64,000 nt of DNA from CAZUAQ01 sp964618455 (GTDB taxonomy: Bacteria > Planctomycetota > Phycisphaerae > UBA1845 > PWPN01), in the NCBI GenBank assembly GCA_964618455.1, contig CAZUAQ010000028.1:10521-74520 (forward strand), in the 5' to 3' direction. The notes under the pieces were generated by a model that worked only from the letters and a program-made list of their open reading frames with translations, searched no databases and was not told the origin of the DNA. The position numbers were made by a program, and so were the translations under genes. Of this stretch, positions 9,125 through 18,902 are shown one piece after another; the stretch's first letter is position 1; every line of letters begins with the position of its first letter.

Positions 9125-10084
9125 ATGAAAGCCATACGCATCCATCAATTCGGTGATCCCGAGGTGATGCAACTCGAGGATGTGCCGGATCTTGAACCGT
9201 CGGCACAGGACGTGCTCGTCAGCATCAAGGCGGTCGGAGTGAATCCGGTGGATACCTACATCCGCTCAGGGCTCTATCCCGTCGCGCCGGATCCGCCGTT
9301 CACGCCCGGTTTCGACGCGGCCGGTGAGGTGCAGGCCGTGGGCGCCGAGGTGATCGACTTCAAACTGGGCGATCGCGTTTACGTCGGCTTCTCCAAGACG
9401 GGCACCTACGCCGAGCAGGCGCTCTGCCTGCAGACGCAGGTGCATCGGCTGCCGGAGAAACTGACGTTTGCGCAAGGGGCATGCATGAACGTGCCGTACG
9501 CCACGGCGTGGCGGGCACTGTTCTTCAAAGCGAAGGCGCAGGCGAGCGAGACGGTTCTGGTTCACGGCGCGACCGGAGGCGTGGGCCTGGCGGCGGTGCA
9601 ATTGGCCGGAAAAGCGGGCATGAACGTCATCGGGACCGGTGGTACGGAAGAGGGGCGCGATCTGGTCAAGCAACACGGGGCGCAACATGTCTTCGATCAC
9701 GGGGAGCCTGGATATCTGGATCGCATCAAGGAAGTTGCCGAAGGCGGTGTCGACATCGTGATGGAAATGCTGGCCGATGTGAACCTCGATCAGGATCTGG
9801 GCTTGATGGCGAAGTATGGCCGCGTGGTGGTGATCGGATGTCGCGGCACGATCGAGATCAATCCGCGGCAGACCATGGGCAAGGACGCCTCCATCCTCGG
9901 CATGACCCTGATGAACGCGAGCGAGGAGGAGTCGGCGATCATGCATGCGGATCTTCTCGCGCGGATTGAGGACGGTACGATTCAGCCCGTCGTCGGAAAG
10001 GAGATGCCCCTCGCGGATGCACCGAAAGCGCACCACGACATCATGGAAAAGAAGGCCTACGGCCAGATCGTGCTGATTCCGTAA
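9125..10084 (+). CDS. Zinc-independent MDR oxidoreductase, quinone-reductase-like
   Basis: A 319-residue medium-chain dehydrogenase/reductase, probably an NADPH:quinone oxidoreductase (zeta-crystallin type), cytosolic. An N-terminal GroES-like catalytic domain (PFTPGFDAAGEV) precedes a Rossmann domain with VLVHGATGGVGLAAVQLA. The cysteine cluster of structural-zinc alcohol dehydrogenases is absent, which favours the quinone-reductase subfamily. The start is firm: AAGGAGG at 9111-9117 sits 7 bp before the ATG at 9125. The MBL-fold gene follows after 31 bp with its own ribosome-binding site, so the two may be co-transcribed. The substrate is unknown. Confidence 0.85.
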   Translation: MKAIRIHQFGDPEVMQLEDVPDLEPSAQDVLVSIKAVGVNPVDTYIRSGLYPVAPDPPFTPGFDAAGEVQAVGAEVIDFKLGDRVYVGFSKTGTYAEQALCLQTQVHRLPEKLTFAQGACMNVPYATAWRALFFKAKAQASETVLVHGATGGVGLAAVQLAGKAGMNVIGTGGTEEGRDLVKQHGAQHVFDHGEPGYLDRIKEVAEGGVDIVMEMLADVNLDQDLGLMAKYGRVVVIGCRGTIEINPRQTMGKDASILGMTLMNASEEESAIMHADLLARIEDGTIQPVVGKEMPLADAPKAHHDIMEKKAYGQIVLIP

Positions 10085-10115
10085 TAGCGTAGCAGCACGG
10101 TCACAGGAGGCTCTG

Positions 10116-10850
10116 ATGGCGGACGCAATCACGCTTCTGGGAACAGGCACCTGCCAGTTACAGACGCACCGCATGGCGTCGAGTGTGCTGATCGAACGCG
10201 ACGGGCTGCGCGTGGTGTATGACATGGGGCGGGGCATCACGCAGCGGTTGACGGAGTTGAAGCTGCGTCAGGACGACATCGAGCACGTCGTGCTGTCACA
10301 TTTTCACGCCGATCATTTCGCGGACCTGATTCCCTTCCTTCAGGCGGCATCGTGGTCGCGCATCGACGCGCGGACCAAGGATCTGCATGTGTATGGACCG
10401 CGCGGGGTGGAAGTGCAGATGGCGCGGGTGCTCGGTCTTTGCGGGCCGGATGAACTGGTCCGCCCAAGCTACAAGCTGCGCGTCCACGAGATCCGTGAGC
10501 CACGTTTCGAGATCGAAGAATGTTCATTCGAGTTCATCGACCTGCCGCCGGCGGGCAACCACGGCCTGCGTTTCGACATGGTGGGGAAACGCATCGCCCT
10601 GACCGGCGATTCCAACTTTCACGACCAGGAGATTGAGTTCCTGCGCGGGGTGCAGCTGGCCGTGATCGACTCGGGCCACATCAGCGATGAGGAGATCGTG
10701 GAACTGGCGGTCCAGGCCGGGCCGGATCATCTCGTCTGCACGCACTTGTATCGCGAACTGGATGCCGAGAAGCTGCAGCACCACGCGAGGTCGCGCGGCT
10801 TCGACGGAAAGATCACCGTGGGCGAAGACCTGATGCGCGTCACGTTGTGA
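10116..10850 (+). CDS. MBL-fold metallohydrolase, RNase Z-like
   Basis: A 244-residue metallo-beta-lactamase-fold hydrolase. The metal-binding motif HFHADHF (HxHxDH) is near residue 66, with further ligands expected at GDSN and in CTHLYREL. The N-terminal LLGTGTCQLQTHRMASSVLIE is the layout of the RNase Z/ElaC-type branch. It could process tRNA 3' ends, but this branch also contains phosphodiesterases and unknown hydrolases, so I do not assign rnz. CAGGAGG just upstream supports the ATG at 10116. The gene converges with the GH172-family gene on the other strand. Confidence 0.75.
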   Translation: MADAITLLGTGTCQLQTHRMASSVLIERDGLRVVYDMGRGITQRLTELKLRQDDIEHVVLSHFHADHFADLIPFLQAASWSRIDARTKDLHVYGPRGVEVQMARVLGLCGPDELVRPSYKLRVHEIREPRFEIEECSFEFIDLPPAGNHGLRFDMVGKRIALTGDSNFHDQEIEFLRGVQLAVIDSGHISDEEIVELAVQAGPDHLVCTHLYRELDAEKLQHHARSRGFDGKITVGEDLMRVTL

Positions 10851-10852
10851 GC

Positions 10853-10886
10853 GGGCCCGTGCGAGAACTCTCGCCGGACCGGGCTC
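10853..10886. terminator. Hairpin between convergent genes
   Basis: GGGCCCG (10853-10859) pairs with CGGGCTC (10880-10886), with one G-U wobble. An inner GCGAG-AACT-CTCGC stem (10861-10874) stacks inside. It spans the 34 bp between the two convergent stop codons, so it could terminate both transcripts. No T-run is present. Confidence 0.4.
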
Positions 10887-12990
10887 AGGGCCGCTGCAGC
10901 CAGAGGAAGTCGATCCCCACCTCCGCCTTGTCTTTGCCTTCCGGCGGGCCCTTGTAGATCAGCGTCAACGAGTGCTCACCTTCATCCATCGCGATCTTGG
11001 GTCCTCGAGATTCACGGGACAGCGTGCGATGAGGAACGAAGGTTTCCGTGACGTTCTCCTCACCGCCGAATCCGACCGCCTTACCGTTCAGCAGGATCCC
11101 GACCTTGCCGCCACTGCCGTCGCGACGAAACACGGGCATCGTGATCCAGCGGCCCTTCATCGGCAGCGAGAAATTGAACTTCAGTTGCTCGCCCTTTTTC
11201 TTCGGGCTCCAGACCAGCAGTTTGCCGCCGGACCACATCGGATCCTCCAGAATCGATGTGTTCTCCCCGTCAACCATCGACTCCTCCGCCTGGAAGAACT
11301 CCGAGTTGTACGCGGCTTCCCGCGATTCCGGCTGCCAGTTCGGCGGGAGTTCGAGGTGCCGCACGTCCTCGCCTGTAATCGGGAGGTGATCATCGATCAG
11401 GCCCGGCCTCCCATAGTGGTAAGCGATGCGCGCGTAAGAGAAGTCGTCCGTCGGCGTGTGGTGATAGAGCTCCATGTAGAACGCGAAGAAGTCGGCAAAG
11501 GGCAGGTCGTCCACCACATGATAGCGGTAGTTGGTGACGAAGCCGCGGTTGGCGGGGCCGTCGTTGACCGGCTGACCGCAGTACGGGTGCAGGAAAATAT
11601 CATGCGACGACCACGCGTAGTTGTAGTAATCCTCGGAGCCTGTCCCAAAGGTTGACGGAAATCTGTCGTCATCAACGAAGATTTTTTCGTCGCCCTCCCC
11701 CCACCAGTTTCCGCCACTGGAGGGGATGTTATTCGCATTCAGCAGGTAGCAGGCGGCGCCGACAAAGCGTCCGCTGCCCTTCGCCATGAGATACGGGATG
11801 TCCTGGATGTGCCGGTTGGAGGCGAGCAGATCATGATCGGCGCGCCATCGCGCGCGGAAATGCATGGAGCTCTCCGGATCCCATTCGTGATCCACCAGGG
11901 CGAGTGTCAGCTCGACCTTCACTTCCTGGTCACCCTTGTTTTCGAGTTTGACTTGCAAGGACTTCTCAAAAGGCATGACGTAGCGGCAGATCATGACCCC
12001 GTCGGGTCGGACGGTGAACGGTGCCGACTCATAAGGATTGATGCCGGGAGCGGCGCCGAAGAAATCGCCGATCGGGGATTGGACCTGCCCCCATGGATAC
12101 TCGTCACAGGCAATGTGCATGATTGTTTGCTTCAAAGCCTTATCCATGTCCTTCGCCGTGACGCGCACCGCCAATCGCTCGACCGCCTTCCCACCTTTGA
12201 TGGGAATGGGGTCCGGTTCCAGAAGCGAGTTCGGCATCAGGGGGAGGTTGTACGCCACCTCTTCGGCGTTCTCGCGATAGGGCCACTCCTGTTCCGGGGA
12301 ACCCAGGATGCGGGCGGTTCGCTTGATGTCGTCGGCGTAGGTTTTGAGGTCACCGGCGGTGAAGGTCTTCACGTCGGCCGCATCCTGGTAGACACGGAAC
12401 TGGATCTGGTAGAAGTGGATCTCCTTCACCTTGCCGACGTACTCGATGCGGCATCCCTTGGCGAACGGAATCGGACAGTACGCGGCATTGCGCTGATAGA
12501 AGGTCTGGCCCAGCAACTCGTTGTCGAATCCGACTTCGGCCGCGAAGCTGCGGTAGGGCTGCACGAGAAAATCCTGGGCTTTACCCTCGTAGATGGGTTC
12601 GTCCGCGCCGTCGAGGAAAATGCGAAAGGTGCCTGTGATGGCGGCGGTCCAGGTGCGGACCATCGCCCCGGGGCCCTGGATGTCGCAGACGAGGTAGGTG
12701 CCCACGCCATCGTCGCCGGGCTCCTCGAGCACGGCCTCGAAATTGGGAACCGGCTCGTTACCGAAACCGTCGGAGTTGTCGAACCAGCCGGGACCGCCGG
12801 GCAGCGTACTTCGGTGATCGTACGACGCGTACTGAACGGTATGGTAGAAGGGGGCGGCGGTACGCGTCAGCCGGTGCATGTCGACCATCTCGCGGGCCAG
12901 CGTTCCGGTGGTCACGGTCCCGGCATCCAGTGTTGAGACGGAGGCCAGAGACGAAACAGTCACCATCGATGCCATGAGAAAACGAAACAT
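10885..12990 (-). CDS. Secreted DUF2961 / GH172-family protein
   Basis: A 701-residue exported protein, probably a glycan-active enzyme. The N-terminus MFRFLMASMVTVSSLASVSTLDAG looks like a signal peptide. The DUF2961 domain begins near residue 35 (the TRTAAPFYHTVQYASYDHRS region) and includes YLVCDIQGPGAMVRTWTA and the later FPSTFGTGSEDYYNYAWSS region. The founding enzymes of GH172 are alpha-D-fructofuranosidase or difructose-dianhydride synthase type; other DUF2961 proteins are uncharacterised. A C-terminal beta-sandwich-like domain (VFRRDGSGGKVGILLNGK) probably binds carbohydrate. The ATG at 12990 has AAGGGAG upstream on the minus strand and starts the signal peptide; the longer frame to 13329 is not protein-like. 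It fits the polysaccharide-degrading habit of planctomycetes. Confidence 0.8.
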   Translation of the reverse strand: MFRFLMASMVTVSSLASVSTLDAGTVTTGTLAREMVDMHRLTRTAAPFYHTVQYASYDHRSTLPGGPGWFDNSDGFGNEPVPNFEAVLEEPGDDGVGTYLVCDIQGPGAMVRTWTAAITGTFRIFLDGADEPIYEGKAQDFLVQPYRSFAAEVGFDNELLGQTFYQRNAAYCPIPFAKGCRIEYVGKVKEIHFYQIQFRVYQDAADVKTFTAGDLKTYADDIKRTARILGSPEQEWPYRENAEEVAYNLPLMPNSLLEPDPIPIKGGKAVERLAVRVTAKDMDKALKQTIMHIACDEYPWGQVQSPIGDFFGAAPGINPYESAPFTVRPDGVMICRYVMPFEKSLQVKLENKGDQEVKVELTLALVDHEWDPESSMHFRARWRADHDLLASNRHIQDIPYLMAKGSGRFVGAACYLLNANNIPSSGGNWWGEGDEKIFVDDDRFPSTFGTGSEDYYNYAWSSHDIFLHPYCGQPVNDGPANRGFVTNYRYHVVDDLPFADFFAFYMELYHHTPTDDFSYARIAYHYGRPGLIDDHLPITGEDVRHLELPPNWQPESREAAYNSEFFQAEESMVDGENTSILEDPMWSGGKLLVWSPKKKGEQLKFNFSLPMKGRWITMPVFRRDGSGGKVGILLNGKAVGFGGEENVTETFVPHRTLSRESRGPKIAMDEGEHSLTLIYKGPPEGKDKAEVGIDFLWLQRP

Positions 12991-13747
12991 GGATGAAACT
13001 CCCTTCAGTGGGGTCATTGCCTGAGGTCCAGTCGGCTGCGGATTCGTCAAACCACAAGCCCTGAGTATGCGGGCTGAGAATGTAGCATAGCAGCATGATT
13101 TGAGCCAATACGCCGGCTGCTCTGGCAATGGAGATGGATCTCGTTCGCGATCTGGGAAGACAGGTGTGGATTTCGATAAAGGATTATGAGAATTAGGGTT
13201 ATGGTCCCAAGCCCATTGTGGCGGATCGGGCAGGGACCCCCGGCTTGACAACCTTGGCAGGAGATTGGAGAATCCCGGGCACGTTCGGGTTTCCGCACCG
13301 GTGAGCGACAACTCCGGCAGATGAACCATTATGGATGTGTGCGTTCCGGAAATGGGGCGCTATACTGAGCCTTGATTGAGTGGTTCGCGCGATGACGGCG
13401 ATCAAATTCCGAGTCCTTATGACCGTTGTCGAAATCCAAGAAATCCTGACGCCATGAAGAGATACGATGTTGAATTCCCATCCAATAGGCGTTCGGGATT
13501 GACCTGGATTCCCGAACCGGATAGCTTGTGATATCATTCACAATTCGATACCGGCTGTGAATTGAAGAGCAGAAAACTTAGATTCGGGCTGATTGACGGA
13601 GCCTCCCCGTGCCTCCTGACGAGGCCGGCTCGACACAGGCTCCCCCACGTTTTGGCAATACATGATTAGCGGTGTAACGGCGGATCCTGCGGGGCTGGAA
13701 GAAGCTGCCTGGGTTCCCCGGTCTCTTTTCGCTCCGGGCGGTCGACG
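12991..13747. other. Long divergent intergenic region between GH172 gene and oxidase operon
   Basis: About 757 bp separate the start of the GH172-family gene (minus) from the octaheme cytochrome gene (plus). No convincing gene lies here. It holds a CRP-like palindrome at 13526-13543. A weak plus-strand promoter-like pair is also present: TTGACA at 13245-13250 and GAGAAT at 13268-13273, 17 bp apart. This is probably the control region of the respiratory operon. Confidence 0.6.
13526..13543. promoter_or_regulatory. CRP/FNR-family operator-like palindrome upstream of the oxidase operon
   Basis: TTGTGATATCATTCACAA is a perfect inverted repeat, TTGTGA-N6-TCACAA. It contains TGTGA-N6-TCACA, the CRP consensus. 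It lies about 205 bp before the octaheme cytochrome start. The same arms occur at 54295-54312. The binding protein is inferred, and no crp/fnr-like gene is in the window. Confidence 0.6.
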
Positions 13748-16700
13748 ATGCCTGTACCCACGGAAACGTTATACAACACCAGGAAGGTGAGTCTCTGGTT
13801 CGCGATCTCCAGCGTGGCGCTCCTGGCGAGCCTCATCTGGTTGATCAAGACGGACTACGCTCGTCCCTGGCGTGAAATTCAGAACGAATACACCGAACTC
13901 CAGGCGGAGTTGGCGCGACTCGAATTGATGACGTTCGAGACGGAGTCCAGTCAGAACCGCCTGGAAGCCGCGAAGGCGCGTGTGGCGGCGGAGAAGGAAG
14001 CGCTGGCTTCACAGCAGAAGCAGGTCGAAACGCTTCTGGTCCAGATGGGGGAAGGTCTGGAGGCCGATCCGAAGTCCTACGCCGGCAAGGTCCTGGAACT
14101 CGTTACCGGACCGATGTCCTCGGAATTCGTGGAACAGGCCCGACAGGTCGACCTGGAATTCTCTACGCTGATTCAGGGGCAGATCGAGACTCCGAATTCC
14201 GAGACCCTGGCCTCCCAGATCCAGCCCGACAGTCCACACGCCGAACATCTTAAGGATCTGCTGCAGTGGTTCCATCTCGAATCGCTGCGAGAACGCGAAA
14301 TGGCGATCCGCGGCGCGTATGAAGAAGCGAACATTCTTCAGAAGAATCTCAAGAGCGAAATCGGCCCCGCCAAGGTGCACTACGAACACGCCCTGGCACT
14401 TCATGGGGCTGAGGATGAGGAGACGATCGCCCTCGAAGAAGAGCTGGGCCACCTGAAGGAATCGTTCGCGGAAGCCCGTACGAAGTACGATGAACTGGCG
14501 GATCTTCGCAAGGCGATCGAGCAGCGCATCAAGGATCTTCGCGACGGTGTGGATTCCGCCGAGCGCGATCTGGCATCCATCGAGAAGGAATTCGCCGACG
14601 CGGAGAAGAAGTACGCGGACCTCTCCGACAAGATCAAGCATGGCATCATGAACATACCGCTGGGCGACTTCGCGGCGCCGAAAGGCGTGCCGGGCCGCAA
14701 CGAAGTCAAGCAGGTCGTGCTTCCGGATGTGCGTGTGGACCTGAACTTCGTGGAAAGCTACCAGACGGACCGCTGCATCACCTGCCACGTTGCCATTGAT
14801 AACAAGGACTTCACCAAGGAAAACATCGCCCGCAAGCTCGAAGATGCGCTGCTTGCCATCAACGAAAAGATGGCCCGCGAAAAGCAGCCCGTACGGTTTG
14901 AGCTTCCGGTGGTGGAAGGGCGCGACGATCTTGCCCAGGGTAACGTCACTTCCGGGTGGTACACCCTCGATCCCGTGCAGCAGGATGCACTCTTCGAAGA
15001 GTTGGTCGGCACGATCAACAAGTATCAGCGCATGAACGGCGACAAGGAACTCGAGTTCGGTGAGCCGCTCCTGGCCCATCCGAACCTCGATCTGTACGTT
15101 GCCAACGGCTCGGCACACCCGATGAGTTCCATGGGTTGCACGGTGTGCCACGAAGGGAACGGCGAGGAGACGGATTTCGTTCTTGCCGCGCATACGCCGC
15201 CGTCGCACAAAGTCCGCGAGGAGTGGAAGGACGAATACTACATCAAGACGGCGGGGCTGATGCCCCAACAGAACTTCGAGACGGCGGAGCATCACTGGAA
15301 CCGACCGATGCTGCTGCCGAAGTACTCGGAGGCGTCGTGCACGAAGTGCCACGAGAAGGCCACCGACATCGTCTCGTACAACGGCGAGCCGGCGGCCTCG
15401 ACCATCAATACCGGGCGATTCCTGTTCCAGCAGTTGGGCTGCATCAACTGCCACCTCGTCGAGGAACTGGAGGGCTCGCGCAAGGTCGGTCCGGATCTGG
15501 CTCATGTCGGTGAGAAACTGACCAAGGGCTTTGCCCACAACTGGATTTTCTCGCCGCAGGAGTACCGCCCCTCGACGAACATGCCGCACTACTTCATGCA
15601 GGAGAACAACGACCCCGGTTCGGCGACGACGGGCGGGGATTCCGACCCGGTCCTGCGGACGCGTGCCGAAGTCGTGGGCATGACCGAGTATCTCTTCGCG
15701 GCCAGCACCGAGTACAACAAGGTCGTTCCCCCGTCGGATTTGTGGGAGCCGATGGCCGACGAGGATTCGGCGGCAACCGCCTCGGCGGCGGAACGCGGCC
15801 GGCGCCTGTTCGGAGAGGTCGGTTGCCTTGCGTGCCACTCGACGTTGTCCTATGCGCCGACCGATCCTTATGAAGGTGGGCCGGGCATGCCGCTCGGCGA
15901 GCGCTGGATTACCGGCGACCTTATCAGGGCGCTTGAGGATCTGGTTCTCGACGTGAAGCGCGGTGAGCTTCGCCGGTTGAAGAAATCGCTGGCCGGCGAG
16001 GAAGGACTCGGTGAGGCGGAAATCGATCTCACCGCCGACGAGTATGAGCCCCTTGTCGAGAAACGGCTGGCAGTATCATTGGAAGACGATGACGGCGGGC
16101 ACATCTCGTTTGAGACCATCGCCGATGCCTTCAACAACGCCCTCGACGGACCGGACTACGACGTCATGATGGCCCGGCGTGAGGCGTTCGAGAAAATCCT
16201 CGGCACGTCCCCGAAGAAACTGCAGGCGGTCACACTCAGCGAGGATGAACGCGAGCTGGTCACCCGGACGACCGACGACGTCTATGATGCGATTCTCGAC
16301 GTCGTGTACGACCGGTTCGACGCCATGAGCTACATTGACCGCGTCGAGTACGCGATGGTGAACTTCGACAGCGCGCAGGATTCGATCTTCACGCCGGACG
16401 CGGTGAACAAGCCGATCTTTACCCGTTTCGGTCCGGAACTCTCGTCGATCCTGACGAAGTTCGCGGATCGTGAGTCGGCGGTCTTCTGGCTGTACGACTG
16501 GCTGAAGGATCCCCGCCACTATTCGAGCTATACGAAAATGCCGCGAATGCGCCTGGAACGCGGCGACTTCCCGGTGATCGATCCCTCGACGGGGGAACCG
16601 ACCGGCAAGACGGTCGATGCCGATGAAGCGCTCGATATTGCGGTCTATCTGAGCACACTAGCGGACAACGAGGATTTCGAGGTCGAGCCGTTCGATGCCG

Positions 16701-18838
16701 ACGAAGCGCAGGCTTCGGAACTGGCCGCCAAGCGCGAAGAGTTGCTCCTTGAGCTGCTGGGCGCGCTGAATTCCGAAGCGCGGGCCAGGGCGATCATTGC
16801 GGACGAAGGCAATGAACTCACGCGGCGGATCGAGGCTCGGCTGACTTCCAGCTTCGGCGAAGTGAAGGCTTCCGAGATCGCCGCCGGTATGGATCTGAAT
16901 CGCAAGCAGTGGTTCTTCCTCGGCGACAAGATGATCGGGCACTACGGGTGTTACTCCTGCCACAGCATCCCCGGCTTTGAGAACGCGTCGCGCCCCGGGA
17001 CGGAACTGACCAACTGGGGCGAGAAGCAACTTTCACAGTTGGACTTCGCTTTCTTCGAGCACGCATTCGAAGAGGAACGCAACAAGGATCCGCTCTTCCG
17101 CAATCTCTTTCCAAGCGATCGTGACGCGTTGATCCGCTGGGCGCGCACCAATCCCGAGCTTCACGTCGGCCATACGCTGGCGGATTTTGCCTGGCACAAG
17201 CTGCGTAACCCGCGCATGTGGGACCGCAAAAAGGTCAAGGCGCCGTACGAGAAGCTGAAGATGCCGAACTTCTATCTCTCGGACGATGAAGCCGACGCGC
17301 TGACCACGTACCTGCTGTCGCGGAAGCCGGCGCGGGTGAACGACAATCTCCGCGTGGATTACTCCAATACGCACGAAGGGATGGTCGCCGACGGTCGCGA
17401 CGCCGCCTGGGAGTTGAACTGCGTCTCCTGCCATCAGATCGACGGCAACATGCCCGTGATCAATCAGTACATCGAACGCGAAGAGGGGGGCGACTTCGTC
17501 TTTGACGAGGTCAACGCGCCCCCGTGGCTGCGCGGGCAGGGCGCCAAGGTTCAGCCGGAATGGTTCTACACCTTCCTGAACAACGTGGAAATGCTGCGTC
17601 CCTGGCTGAAAGTCCGCATGCCGAGTTTCCATCTGGAACATGATGGCACGACGGAACTCGTAGAATACTTCGTGGGGCTGAGCCTGGAAGAGTCGGAGTG
17701 GTTGAACGAACAGCTCAAGCCGGTCGAGCAGTACATTGTCTCGGCGCAGGAAAAGGCGGCGGCGGATCGGCTGGCCGCGGCCGGGCCGGGGCGTACCCCT
17801 GCCGGTGAGGGTGACGACGAGATGGGCGGGGGCGTTGAGGTCGAACAGGGCCTGGGCCCCGGCTGGTCGGACTGGATCCGGCAGGAAGATCTGGCGCCGC
17901 ATGCCGACCTTCTGGGCGATTACGCCGTCCAAAATCGTCTCGTCCAGCCGATCGCGCTCGATCCCACGGAAACGGATCCGGCAGGTCTCGCCGAAGCTTA
18001 TGCCCGCATCGTCGAGGATGCCCAGTTCCTGCGGGATCTCTACGACGTGCAGTACCCGTTCTCCGAAGTTCCGCCCTCGGTGGAAAGCCCCGAGGCCTGG
18101 ATGGAGCATCTCGCCGACGGCGAGACCATGTTCATGACGCTCGAGTGTCTCAAGTGTCACGTTTTCGGCGATCCGAACACGCCGGGGGCGAACCAGAATC
18201 CGACTGCGCCGAACCTTCTGCTGACGCAGGAACGCCTTCGTCGCGGTTGGGTCAAGGATTGGCTGGCCTCTCCGGCGCGGATTCAGCCGGGTACGAAGAT
18301 GCCGAATCTTTTCGGAGAGGGCGACGCCAGTGCGTTCGCCGCGTTCCCCGAGGAGGATCGCGAGAACCTGCGAGTGCGGCTCTTCCACGAACAGTACCTC
18401 GGCAGCGGTCCCGAGCAGATGCAGGCGATCACCGACTGGATCTTTGACGCGGGCAAGAAGAACCTGGACAAGATTCAGATTCCCTTGTCGAAGATACCTC
18501 CCGCGGACGAGCGCGCGCTGGACGTGCCGTTGAGGGATGATCCGGATACCCTGACGGGGGATGCCGCTTCCGAGGCGGTGGACACCGAAGGCGACGAGGC
18601 ATGGGCCGACGTGGGTGAAAGCGGCGACGGGTCGGAAGACGCGTGGCCGGACGAGGAGTCCGACGGTGCCGAGGCTTCGGAGGACGCATGGCCCGAAGAG
18701 GAATCCGGAGATGGATGGCCGGACGAAAAGGAAGAGACGTCCGAACAGGAGCGGTCCGACGAAGCTGCTGAAGAAGCCGTGAGTGAGGATGATGGCTGGC
18801 CCGAAGAGGACGACGACGGCTGGCCCGACGAAGAATAA
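13748..18838 (+). CDS. Giant octaheme membrane-anchored cytochrome c
   Basis: A 1696-residue c-type cytochrome, first gene of the oxidase operon. A transmembrane helix (residues 15-33) anchors it. A long coiled coil follows (about 40-295), then the heme region outside the membrane. Eight CxxCH sites start at C343, C464, C531, C565, C693, C1068, C1225 and C1467. The last five are each followed by a possible axial-Met motif: NMPHYF, KMPRMR, KMPNFY, RMPSFH and KMPNLF (M612, M931, M1172, M1291, M1518). They therefore resemble class I His/Met cytochrome modules, while the first three hemes lack such Met motifs. The C-terminal 90 residues are highly acidic with five [AG]WP[DE]E repeats. It probably passes electrons to the CuA oxidase encoded downstream. 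The exact partner and upstream donor are inferred. Confidence 0.85.
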   Translation: MPVPTETLYNTRKVSLWFAISSVALLASLIWLIKTDYARPWREIQNEYTELQAELARLELMTFETESSQNRLEAAKARVAAEKEALASQQKQVETLLVQMGEGLEADPKSYAGKVLELVTGPMSSEFVEQARQVDLEFSTLIQGQIETPNSETLASQIQPDSPHAEHLKDLLQWFHLESLREREMAIRGAYEEANILQKNLKSEIGPAKVHYEHALALHGAEDEETIALEEELGHLKESFAEARTKYDELADLRKAIEQRIKDLRDGVDSAERDLASIEKEFADAEKKYADLSDKIKHGIMNIPLGDFAAPKGVPGRNEVKQVVLPDVRVDLNFVESYQTDRCITCHVAIDNKDFTKENIARKLEDALLAINEKMAREKQPVRFELPVVEGRDDLAQGNVTSGWYTLDPVQQDALFEELVGTINKYQRMNGDKELEFGEPLLAHPNLDLYVANGSAHPMSSMGCTVCHEGNGEETDFVLAAHTPPSHKVREEWKDEYYIKTAGLMPQQNFETAEHHWNRPMLLPKYSEASCTKCHEKATDIVSYNGEPAASTINTGRFLFQQLGCINCHLVEELEGSRKVGPDLAHVGEKLTKGFAHNWIFSPQEYRPSTNMPHYFMQENNDPGSATTGGDSDPVLRTRAEVVGMTEYLFAASTEYNKVVPPSDLWEPMADEDSAATASAAERGRRLFGEVGCLACHSTLSYAPTDPYEGGPGMPLGERWITGDLIRALEDLVLDVKRGELRRLKKSLAGEEGLGEAEIDLTADEYEPLVEKRLAVSLEDDDGGHISFETIADAFNNALDGPDYDVMMARREAFEKILGTSPKKLQAVTLSEDERELVTRTTDDVYDAILDVVYDRFDAMSYIDRVEYAMVNFDSAQDSIFTPDAVNKPIFTRFGPELSSILTKFADRESAVFWLYDWLKDPRHYSSYTKMPRMRLERGDFPVIDPSTGEPTGKTVDADEALDIAVYLSTLADNEDFEVEPFDADEAQASELAAKREELLLELLGALNSEARARAIIADEGNELTRRIEARLTSSFGEVKASEIAAGMDLNRKQWFFLGDKMIGHYGCYSCHSIPGFENASRPGTELTNWGEKQLSQLDFAFFEHAFEEERNKDPLFRNLFPSDRDALIRWARTNPELHVGHTLADFAWHKLRNPRMWDRKKVKAPYEKLKMPNFYLSDDEADALTTYLLSRKPARVNDNLRVDYSNTHEGMVADGRDAAWELNCVSCHQIDGNMPVINQYIEREEGGDFVFDEVNAPPWLRGQGAKVQPEWFYTFLNNVEMLRPWLKVRMPSFHLEHDGTTELVEYFVGLSLEESEWLNEQLKPVEQYIVSAQEKAAADRLAAAGPGRTPAGEGDDEMGGGVEVEQGLGPGWSDWIRQEDLAPHADLLGDYAVQNRLVQPIALDPTETDPAGLAEAYARIVEDAQFLRDLYDVQYPFSEVPPSVESPEAWMEHLADGETMFMTLECLKCHVFGDPNTPGANQNPTAPNLLLTQERLRRGWVKDWLASPARIQPGTKMPNLFGEGDASAFAAFPEEDRENLRVRLFHEQYLGSGPEQMQAITDWIFDAGKKNLDKIQIPLSKIPPADERALDVPLRDDPDTLTGDAASEAVDTEGDEAWADVGESGDGSEDAWPDEESDGAEASEDAWPEEESGDGWPDEKEETSEQERSDEAAEEAVSEDDGWPEEDDDGWPDEE

Positions 18839-18902
18839 GACACCGCAACAAGACGAAGGCTGAGAGTTGAATCAGCCGAACCGCAATGAGGAGATCGATT
18901 CC

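Noticed and set aside
9119..12095. Other TCACA or TGTGA half-sites as further CRP-like operators
   Set aside because: Half-sites at about 9119, 10093, 10298 and 12095 have no partner half-site at the right 6-bp spacing.
14009..15838. 609-codon open frame on the minus strand
   Set aside because: Antisense to the octaheme cytochrome, whose CxxCH motifs are unmistakable. It has no domain pattern of its own.
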